A stretch of 9,684 nucleotides of DNA from Clostridia bacterium (GTDB taxonomy: Bacteria; Bacillota; Clostridia; Christensenellales; Aristaeellaceae). The notes below the pieces were generated by a model. It was not told the origin of the DNA, did no database searches, and was given only the letters and a program-made list of their open reading frames with translations. The position numbers were made by a program, and so were the translations under genes. This document shows positions 4,976-9,684 of the stretch, piece by piece. Positions within the stretch are counted from its first letter, which is position 1, and each line of letters starts with the position of its first letter. The DNA lies in NCBI GenBank assembly GCA_017469605.1, contig JAFUGB010000021.1:1-9684 (forward strand), in the 5' to 3' direction.

Positions 4976-6289
4976 ATGGATGTCAGAACCCGTTACCATT
5001 CCGTGCGGCTGGACAAGGAGCTGTGCAAGGGCTGCACCAATTGCCTGATGCATTGCCCCACCGAGGCCATCCGCGTCCGCAAGGGCCGCGCGCATATCCT
5101 GGACGAGCGGTGCATAGACTGCGGTGAATGCATCCGCATCTGCGATTATCACGCCAAGGTGGCCATCACCGACAGCCTGAAGGAGCTGAAAAGGTTCCGC
5201 TATACCATTGCCCTGCCCGCGCCGTCGCTGTACGGCCAGTTTCGCGGGCTCACCGACGTGGGTGTGGTGCTGGCAGCGCTCAAGCGCCTGGGCTTTGATG
5301 ATGTGTTTGAGGTGGCCCGGGGCGCCGACGTGGTGAGCCGCGCCATCACCGAAAAGCTGCGGGAGCCCAGCCTGCCCAGGCCCTTGATCTCCTCCGCCTG
5401 CCCCACGGTGGTGCGGCTGATCCAGGTGCGCTTTCCCGATCTGATCCCCCATATTGTGGATGTGCGCCAGCCCATGGAGGTGGCGGCGCAGATGGCCCGG
5501 GACGAGTTCTGCCGCGCCCACGGCTGCCAGCCCGAGGAAGTGGGCATTTTCTTCATTACGCCCTGCCCGGCCAAGATGACGGCCATCACCTCGCCCCTGG
5601 GCCAGGAAAAATCGGCGGTGGACGGCGCCATATCCATGATGGAAATCTACGGCCAGCTGCGCCCGCTGATCAACAAGATCCAGAACGAGGACCGTCTGGG
5701 GGGCACCTCCACCAGCTACGGCATCGGCTGGGCCACCTCCAGCGGGGAAACCCGGAGCATTTTCCAGGAAAACGCCCTGTGCGTGGACGGTATCCAAAAT
5801 TGCATCCGCGTATTGGAGGAAATAGAAAACAACAAATTAAGCGACCTGACCTTCTTTGAGGGCAACGCGTGCACCGGCGGCTGCGTGGGCGGCCCGCTGA
5901 CCTTTGAAAACAACTATGTGGCCAAGAATTCCATCCGCAAGCTGGTGGCCGTGGCCAAGGCCAGGAACGACAGCACGCCCCAGCAGAGCGTAACGGCCGC
6001 CGAGCTCAACAAGTATCCCCTGCGGCTCAACGTGCCCCTGGTGCCCAACGGCGCCATGAAGCTGGACGAAAACATCACCGTGGCCATGCAGAAGCTGCAG
6101 CGCATGAACGAGATCATCGCTGAGCTTCCGGGCTATGACTGCGGCAGCTGCGGCAGCCCCACCTGCCGTTCCTTTGCCGAGGACATCGTGCTGGGCTTCG
6201 CCAACGAAATGGAGTGCATCCACAAGATGCGCGACAAGCTGCAAACCATGGCCGAGCAGATGGTGGAGCTGGCGCAGACAAGGCGCTGA
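4976..6289 (+). CDS. hydS: HydS-like [FeFe] hydrogenase, putative H2/redox sensor
   Basis: Encodes 437 residues. The N-terminus holds two [4Fe-4S] ferredoxin motifs (Cys17, 20, 23, 27 and Cys46, 49, 52, 56). The H-cluster domain retains its four cluster Cys: Cys142 in SSACP, Cys197 in TPCPAK, and Cys299 and Cys303 in NACTGGCVGG. In catalytic hydrogenases these motifs read TSCCP, MPCxxK and a MACxGGC-type motif. Here Ala141 replaces the proton-shuttle Cys, and Thr195 and Asn297 replace the Met residues lining the pocket. Those changes are typical of sensory (HydS) hydrogenases with low turnover. A C-terminal four-Cys FeS domain follows (GYDCGSCGSPTC, Cys389, 392, 397, plus Cys414), then a short charged helix. 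No PAS domain is present, unlike the PAS-bearing HydS proteins, so it is nearer the PAS-less putative sensory group. It is cytoplasmic, with no twin-arginine signal. The start follows GAGAGGA (4959-4965). Expected role is sensing H2 or redox state and signalling to the flanking HATPase and DRTGG proteins. Confidence 0.88.
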   Translation: MDVRTRYHSVRLDKELCKGCTNCLMHCPTEAIRVRKGRAHILDERCIDCGECIRICDYHAKVAITDSLKELKRFRYTIALPAPSLYGQFRGLTDVGVVLAALKRLGFDDVFEVARGADVVSRAITEKLREPSLPRPLISSACPTVVRLIQVRFPDLIPHIVDVRQPMEVAAQMARDEFCRAHGCQPEEVGIFFITPCPAKMTAITSPLGQEKSAVDGAISMMEIYGQLRPLINKIQNEDRLGGTSTSYGIGWATSSGETRSIFQENALCVDGIQNCIRVLEEIENNKLSDLTFFEGNACTGGCVGGPLTFENNYVAKNSIRKLVAVAKARNDSTPQQSVTAAELNKYPLRLNVPLVPNGAMKLDENITVAMQKLQRMNEIIAELPGYDCGSCGSPTCRSFAEDIVLGFANEMECIHKMRDKLQTMAEQMVELAQTRR

Positions 6290-6325
6290 ACAAACCATAA
6301 ACAGCAGTGAAGGAGAAATACCGGA

Positions 6326-6670
6326 ATGAAAATCAAAGACATCCTCCCCCTGATCGAAGCCCAGGTCAAAACGCCCGGGGCCGACCTGGACAAGGACGTG
6401 CTGTGCGGCTACACCTGCGATCTGCTCAGCTGGGTGATGGCCCATGGCCAGGAGGGCATGGCCTGGGTGACGGTGCAAACCCATATGAACGTGATCGCCG
6501 TGGCGGCGCTGCACGACATGGCCTGCGTGATCATGCCTGAAAACATTCAAATGGAAAAGGAAAGCATCGAAAAGGCGGCCGAGGAAGGCATCTGCGTGCT
6601 GGAAAGCGGGCTGAGCGGCTATGAAATCTGCGGCAGGCTGCACGCCGCCGGCATTCCCGATAAGGACTGA
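6326..6670 (+). CDS. Second, divergent DRTGG-like protein
   Basis: Encodes 114 residues. It aligns by eye along its length with the DRTGG protein at 4156: CGYTCDLLSWVMAH (27-40) matches the CCSDLMSDVLAF region, ACVIMPENI (66-74) the CLVFARGK region, and YEICGRLHAAGI (99-110) the FTACGLLYEAGL end. The two look like diverged paralogues. The glycine-rich centre of the first copy (VLITGLTN) is replaced by AWVTVQTHMN, so ligand binding may differ or be lost. It is soluble, with no membrane segment. The start follows AAGGAG (6310-6315) with a 10-nt spacer, 36 nt after the sensory hydrogenase. It is followed after 4 nt by the PHP gene, whose ribosome site lies at its own 3' end. Annotation pipelines may label it serine kinase or hypothetical; I see no kinase motif. 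Confidence 0.7.
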   Translation: MKIKDILPLIEAQVKTPGADLDKDVLCGYTCDLLSWVMAHGQEGMAWVTVQTHMNVIAVAALHDMACVIMPENIQMEKESIEKAAEEGICVLESGLSGYEICGRLHAAGIPDKD

Positions 6671-6674
6671 TCCC

Positions 6675-7382
6675 ATGGATTACTTTGCCGATCTGCACAT
6701 TCATTCCTGCCTGTCGCCCTGCGGAGATGACGACAGCACCCCCTGCAACATTTGCGGCATGGCAAAAATCAAGGGACTGGATATCATTGCCATTACCGAT
6801 CATAACACAGCCCGCAATCTGCCCGCGGCCCAGGAGGTATGCGACGCTTACGGGCTGCTTTTGGTGCCCGGAATGGAGATCACCACCAAAGAGGAAGTGC
6901 ATTTGCTGGGATATTTTCCCGAATTGCAAGCGGCGCTGGAGTTTGGCGAAATGCTGCGGGAGCACCTGCCGCAAAAGAAAAACAAGCCCAGCTTCTTTGG
7001 CAACCAGCGGGTGATGAACAGCGATGACGAGATCATCGCTGAGGAAGACGCGCTCCTGATCGGCGCCACCGATTTTTCGCTGAGCCAGGCGACCCGCAGG
7101 GTGGAGGCGTTCGGCGGCGTACCCGTGCCCGCCCATATCAACCGCGGCAGCCACGGGCTGCTGATCAACCTGGGATTCATGCCCCAGGATTATTTTTACC
7201 CAACGGTGGAGGTCTGGCGCCACCTGCCCTGCGACGAAGGCGCGCTCACGGGCCGCCATGTGCTGCATTCCAGCGACGCCCACTACCTGGGCGATATCCA
7301 GGAAAAGGAGCACGCCCTGCGGCTGAGCCACCGCACGGTGGGCGATCTGCTGGCCTGGATGCGGTCAAAAAAGGATATTTAA
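6675..7382 (+). CDS. PHP-domain metallophosphoesterase
   Basis: Encodes 235 residues, one PHP (polymerase and histidinol phosphatase) domain. The full metal-ligand set is visible: DLHIHS with His8 and His10, ITDHN with Asp42 and His43, GMEIT with Glu68, EEVHLLGY with His76, VPAHIN with His154, and SSDAH with Asp201 and His203. Family members hydrolyse phosphomonoesters or nucleotide phosphodiesters with a di- or trinuclear metal centre, so this is probably an active phosphatase or phosphodiesterase. A Cys-rich insert (Cys12, 16, 24, 27) follows the first motif. The start MDYFADLHIHS begins directly with the first catalytic motif and follows a TAAGGA ribosome site (6661-6666), so a longer in-frame start at 6621 is rejected. 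It is the last gene of the first block. It may remove a phosphate, or degrade a nucleotide signal, made by its neighbours (inference). Substrate is unknown. Confidence 0.85.
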   Translation: MDYFADLHIHSCLSPCGDDDSTPCNICGMAKIKGLDIIAITDHNTARNLPAAQEVCDAYGLLLVPGMEITTKEEVHLLGYFPELQAALEFGEMLREHLPQKKNKPSFFGNQRVMNSDDEIIAEEDALLIGATDFSLSQATRRVEAFGGVPVPAHINRGSHGLLINLGFMPQDYFYPTVEVWRHLPCDEGALTGRHVLHSSDAHYLGDIQEKEHALRLSHRTVGDLLAWMRSKKDI

Positions 7383-7387
7383 GCAGG

Positions 7388-7410
7388 TTTTGCTCATTTA
7401 ACCAGCAAAA
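7388..7410 (+). repeat. AT-rich inverted repeat after the PHP gene
   Basis: TTTTGCT (7388-7394) pairs with AGCAAAA (7404-7410) across a 9-nt loop. No T-run follows on the plus strand, so it is a poor terminator and block 1 transcripts may read into block 2. The following 7407-7445 is almost pure A/T and would suit an UP element for the promoter at 7472. Confidence 0.35.
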
Positions 7411-7442
7411 AAATATCAATTTATCGATAAAAAAATATAAAA

Positions 7443-7467
7443 AAGTGCGTGCATTTTGCGCGCACTT
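7443..7467. promoter_or_regulatory. Inverted repeat over the -35 region of block 2, putative operator
   Basis: AAGTGCGTGC (7443-7452) and GCGCGCACTT (7458-7467) form a 10-bp inverted repeat with one G-T wobble and a 5-nt centre. It ends five bases before the TACAAT at 7472 and covers the expected -35 position, so a bound regulator would block polymerase. In RNA it would be a stable hairpin, but no T-run follows, which argues against a terminator. Confidence 0.5.
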
Positions 7468-7477
7468 ATGTTACAAT
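7449..7477 (+). promoter_or_regulatory. Predicted promoter for the NAD-linked hydrogenase block
   Basis: The -10 box TACAAT (7472-7477) is identical to those at 2541 and 4113. At 17-bp spacing the -35 would be GTGCAT (7449-7454), a poor match, so the promoter may depend on the upstream A/T tract or on an activator. The start site would be near 7484, with AAGGAGG at 7515-7521 before the ATG at 7533. Confidence 0.5.
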
Positions 7478-7532
7478 ATGTCGGTATGTGTATGAACCAT
7501 GCATGAGCCGAAAAAAGGAGGGTTTTCCTATC

Positions 7533-8003
7533 ATGCCGGATAACAAGGAAAAGTTCGAGCAACTGAATCAGGTGATTGAGGAGCTCCGCGATCAGCCCGG
7601 TGCGCTGATGCCCGTGATGCAGCGCGCGCAGAACATCTTCGGCTGCGTATCGCTGGATGTGCAGAAGGCCATTGCCGAGGGGCTGGGGGTAACGCTGAGC
7701 GAAGTGTACGGCGTCGCCACCTTCTATTCCCAGTTCAAGCTCAAGCCTGCCGGTAAGTATGTGATCAGCGTTTGCCTGGGCACCGCCTGCTATGTAAAGG
7801 GCAGCCAGAAGGTGCTGGACCGCCTGAGCGAAGAGCTCAAGATCCCTGTGGGAGATACCACGGAGGACGGCCTGTTCACGCTGCAGGCCACCCGCTGCCT
7901 GGGCGCCTGCGGCCTGGCTCCCGTGCTGACCGTGAATGAAGAGGTTTACGGCCGTCTGGTGCCCGAGGACATCCCCGGCATCCTGGCCAAATATAAGGAG
8001 TAA
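7533..8003 (+). CDS. hydC: HydC/HndA: NuoE-like [2Fe-2S] subunit of NAD-linked [FeFe] hydrogenase
   Basis: Encodes 156 residues. An N-terminal helical bundle (GALMPVMQRAQNIFG, 23-37) and the VYGVATFYSQF block (58-68) lead into a thioredoxin-fold [2Fe-2S] domain. Its ligands are Cys81 and Cys86 (CLGTAC) and Cys122 and Cys126 (CLGAC). This is the standard architecture and length of NuoE, HydC and HndA. The protein carries electrons between the flavin subunit and the hydrogenase subunit of the soluble cytoplasmic complex. MPDNKEKF was taken as the start because it matches family N-termini and follows a strong AAGGAGG (7515-7521). In-frame ATGs at 7449 and 7503 lie in or before that site. It is the first gene of block 2, and the next gene begins 4 nt after its stop. 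Distinguishing HydC from HndA needs the catalytic subunit, which is outside the window. Confidence 0.9.
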   Translation: MPDNKEKFEQLNQVIEELRDQPGALMPVMQRAQNIFGCVSLDVQKAIAEGLGVTLSEVYGVATFYSQFKLKPAGKYVISVCLGTACYVKGSQKVLDRLSEELKIPVGDTTEDGLFTLQATRCLGACGLAPVLTVNEEVYGRLVPEDIPGILAKYKE

Positions 8004-8006
8004 TCC

Positions 8007-8561
8007 ATGCGGGACCTGTCGCTGCATATCCTGGATTTGGCGGAAAACAGTGTACGGGCCAGGGCAAGCCTGGTGCGCATCGGCGTCAGCGTGGATGAAA
8101 GCAAGCTGATTGCGCTTACCATTGCCGATGACGGCTGCGGCATGGACGCCGAGCTGCTGGCCCGTGTCATGAGCCCCTTTGGCACCACCCGCACCACCCG
8201 CAAGGTGGGCATGGGCATCCCGCTGATGGCGCAGAACGCCCGCCTGACCGGCGGCGATATCGCCATTGAAAGCCAGGTGGGGACAGGCACCACCTTTACC
8301 GCCACCCTGCACGCCGACAGCATTGACTGCCTGCCGCTGGGCGACCTGGCCGGCACCGTGGTATCGCTGGTCACCGCCAATCCCGAAGGCCCGGACTTTC
8401 TGCTGCAATGCTCCTCGCCCAAAGGAGAAATGACCTTTGATACCCGCGAGGTACGGCAGGCCCTGGGCGGCGTATCCCTGAACGAACCCGAAGTGGCCGC
8501 CTGGATGCTGGAAGCCATCCGGGAGGAGCTTGAACCGATTTTTGGAGGTGTGATCCTATGA
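8007..8561 (+). CDS. HATPase-domain protein inside the hydrogenase operon
   Basis: Encodes 184 residues. The first 100 or so form a histidine-kinase-type ATP-binding domain: N box LDLAENSVRA (9-18, Glu13 and Asn14), G1 box DDGCGM (41-46), F-box-like MSPFGTTR (55-62), G2 box KVGMGIPL (66-73), and the closing GTGTTF block (92-97). No phosphoacceptor His domain precedes it, because the protein starts only a few residues before the N box. The last 80 residues match nothing I recognise. It could phosphorylate a neighbour in trans or act as a nucleotide-dependent switch. AAGGAG sits 6 nt upstream, just inside the end of hydC, and its stop overlaps the next start as ATGA, so it is tightly coupled to hydC and hndB. 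Stand-alone HATPases at this position recur in clostridial hydrogenase operons. It belongs to a different HATPase type from the RsbW-like protein at 4527. Confidence 0.82.
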   Translation: MRDLSLHILDLAENSVRARASLVRIGVSVDESKLIALTIADDGCGMDAELLARVMSPFGTTRTTRKVGMGIPLMAQNARLTGGDIAIESQVGTGTTFTATLHADSIDCLPLGDLAGTVVSLVTANPEGPDFLLQCSSPKGEMTFDTREVRQALGGVSLNEPEVAAWMLEAIREELEPIFGGVIL

Positions 8562-8935
8562 AATCTATGGCTGAACTGGAGGCAATCCGTCAGCGCACCC
8601 TGCAGCGCATCAACCTGCGCAAGGAAGACGATAACGAAAACATCCGCGTGGTGGTGGGTATGGCCACCTGCGGCATCGCCGCCGGCGCCCGTCCGGTGAT
8701 GATGGCCTTTATGGACGAAATCAACAAGCGCACCCTGAGCAAGGTAACCGTCAGCCAGACCGGCTGCATTGGCATGTGCCGTCTGGAGCCCATGGTGGAT
8801 GTGTACCTGCCCGGCAAGGAAAAGGTGACCTATGTGCACATGACCCCCGAAAAGGTGGGCCGCGTGGTGGCCGAGCACATCGTGAACGGCCGCCCTGTTA
8901 CCGAATATACCATCGGCGCTGCCGAGGACAAATAA
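8558..8935 (+). CDS. hndB: HndB-like thioredoxin-fold [2Fe-2S] protein
   Basis: Encodes 125 residues. After an N-terminal helix (MAELEAIRQRTLQRINLRKE, 4-23) comes a thioredoxin-like ferredoxin domain with VGMATCGIAAGARP (33-46) and QTGCIGMCRLEP (67-78). Family members sit between the NuoE-like and NuoF-like subunits in Hnd-type NADP(H)- or NAD(H)-linked [FeFe] hydrogenases, as here. Only three Cys exist in the whole protein (38, 70, 74), one fewer than a standard four-Cys [2Fe-2S] site: the first CxxxxC pair is reduced to a single Cys. Either a non-Cys ligand or a partner protein completes the site, or no cluster is bound. GGAGGTG (8544-8550) and the ATGA overlap with the HATPase gene fix the start. 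Family call is good; cofactor content is uncertain. Confidence 0.8.
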   Translation: MKSMAELEAIRQRTLQRINLRKEDDNENIRVVVGMATCGIAAGARPVMMAFMDEINKRTLSKVTVSQTGCIGMCRLEPMVDVYLPGKEKVTYVHMTPEKVGRVVAEHIVNGRPVTEYTIGAAEDK

Positions 8936-8962
8936 CAGCTGACCGCTGAGGAGGAATTGCCC

Positions 8963-9684
8963 ATGGATATCTATCGCGCACATGTGCTCTGCTGCGGCGG
9001 TACCGGCTGTACTTCGTCGGGTTCTTCGCAGATCATTGAGCGTTTTGAACAGCAGATTCAGGAAAAGGGCCTGGATAAAGAGGTCAAGGTCATCCGCACC
9101 GGCTGCTTCGGCCTGTGCGAGGCCGGCCCTGTGGTGATCATTTACCCCGAAGGCACCTTCTACTCCCGGGTGAAGGTGGAGGATGTGGACGAGATCGTCT
9201 CCGAGCACCTGCTCAAGGGCCGCCCGGTGCAGCACCTGGTGTACACCGACCACGCCACTCAGGAGCAGGACGCCAACAAGCCCCTGGATGAGATCAGCTT
9301 CTACAAGCACCAGCACCGCATTGCCCTGCGCAACTGCGGCGTGATCGATCCCGAAAACATTGACGAATACCTGGCCTTTGACGGCTATAAGGCCCTGGAA
9401 AAGGCGCTGACCACCATGACCCGCGAGGAGGTCATTGACGAAGTGCTCAAGTCCGGCCTGCGCGGCCGCGGCGGCGGCGGCTTCCCCACCGGCCTCAAAT
9501 GGAAGTTCACCTATAACCGCCCCGGTCCCGTCAAGTACGTGGCCTGCAACGCCGACGAGGGCGACCCGGGCGCGTTCATGGACCGCTCCATCCTGGAAGG
9601 CGATCCCCACAGCGTGCTGGAAGCCATGACCATTGCCGGCTATGCCATCGGCGCGCAGGAAGGCTACATCTACGTCCGTGCCGA
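8963..9684 (+). CDS. hydB: HydB/HndC: NuoF-like flavoprotein subunit of [FeFe] hydrogenase, 5' part
   Basis: Open to the window end after 240 codons; members are usually about 600 residues. An N-terminal thioredoxin-fold [2Fe-2S] domain has Cys11, Cys16, Cys48 and Cys52 (CGGTGC and CFGLC). A linker leads to the NuoF core at about residue 110, starting FYKHQHRIALRNCG. The nucleotide-binding glycine loop GLRGRGGGGFPTGLKW (165-180) and the FMN-site block CNADEGDPGAF (195-205) are intact. The protein binds NAD(P)(H) and FMN and, in bifurcating complexes, is where electron flow between NADH, ferredoxin and the hydrogenase subunit is coupled. The ferredoxin-like C-terminal domain would lie past the edge. 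GAGGAGGAA (8948-8956) precedes the ATG, 27 nt after hndB. The catalytic hydA/hndD gene is expected next. Bifurcation itself is inferred from gene order. Confidence 0.93.
   Translation, partial: MDIYRAHVLCCGGTGCTSSGSSQIIERFEQQIQEKGLDKEVKVIRTGCFGLCEAGPVVIIYPEGTFYSRVKVEDVDEIVSEHLLKGRPVQHLVYTDHATQEQDANKPLDEISFYKHQHRIALRNCGVIDPENIDEYLAFDGYKALEKALTTMTREEVIDEVLKSGLRGRGGGGFPTGLKWKFTYNRPGPVKYVACNADEGDPGAFMDRSILEGDPHSVLEAMTIAGYAIGAQEGYIYVRA

Noticed and set aside
4670..5797. 375-codon minus-strand open frame opposite the HATPase and hydS genes
   Set aside because: It is antisense to conserved Cys motifs of the hydrogenase and has no domain or ribosome site.
5837..6676. 279-codon minus-strand open frame opposite the hydS end and second DRTGG gene
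   Set aside because: Shadow of two genes, His/Gln/Gly-rich with no motif.
7388..7410. Terminator ending block 1
   Set aside because: The stem is AT-rich and only 7 bp, and an A-run rather than a T-run follows on the coding strand. It is kept only as an inverted repeat.
7449..7535. Earlier in-frame starts (7449, 7503) for hydC
   Set aside because: 7449 precedes the predicted transcription start, and 7503 lies upstream of the AAGGAGG site. Family N-termini match MPDNKEKF at 7533.
7946..9610. 554-codon minus-strand open frame opposite the HATPase, hndB and hydB genes
   Set aside because: It spans three well-supported plus-strand genes and their ribosome sites, with no recognisable domain. It is an effect of codon bias in GC-rich DNA.

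Overview
The window reads as chromosomal DNA of a strictly anaerobic, H2-metabolising fermenter, most likely a GC-rich member of the Clostridia (Bacillota). The reasons are strong AGGAGG-type ribosome binding sites, TTGACA/TACAAT promoters with 17-bp spacers, ATGA-coupled genes, and a clostridial-type [FeFe]-hydrogenase locus. The phylum is an inference. No rRNA, tRNA, CRISPR array, insertion sequence or phage gene was seen.

Left part (1-2222, minus strand): a peptide-type ABC uptake system. A family 5 solute-binding protein (309-2222) is followed downstream by the first 45 codons of an OppB/DppB-type permease (1-136), which runs off the window edge. The 172-bp gap between them holds a GC-rich hairpin with a short U-run and a second long hairpin, a layout that would give much more binding protein than permease. 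The binding protein has a Sec signal peptide but no lipobox.

Middle (2223-4155): a divergent intergenic region with a minus-strand promoter for the binding protein and a near-consensus plus-strand promoter for a monocistronic sn-glycerol-1-phosphate dehydrogenase (egsA/araM family, 2582-3928). One or two hairpin terminators follow, then a second near-consensus promoter (4090-4118). A 14-bp direct repeat at 30-bp spacing overlaps this promoter and looks like an operator.

Right part (4156-9684, plus strand): a hydrogenase locus in two blocks. Block 1 (4156-7382) is regulatory in character. It encodes a DRTGG-domain protein, an RsbW-like HATPase, a HydS-like (putative sensory) [FeFe] hydrogenase in which the proton-shuttle Cys is Ala, a second shorter DRTGG-like protein, and a PHP-family metallophosphoesterase with a full metal-ligand set. 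Block 2 (from 7533) has its own likely promoter. It encodes a HydC/HndA (NuoE-like) subunit, a second HATPase with no visible phosphoacceptor domain, an HndB-like thioredoxin-fold protein with only three Cys, and the start of HydB/HndC (NuoF-like), cut by the window end. The catalytic HydA/HndD subunit is expected just beyond the edge.

Working model (inference): block 2 is an NAD-linked, probably electron-bifurcating, [FeFe] hydrogenase. Block 1 is a co-inherited H2/redox-sensing and phospho-signalling module that tunes its expression or activity. Association of these families with clostridial hydrogenases is known; how the kinase-like, DRTGG and PHP proteins talk to the sensory hydrogenase is, as far as I know, not worked out. 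It is the most interesting part of the window.
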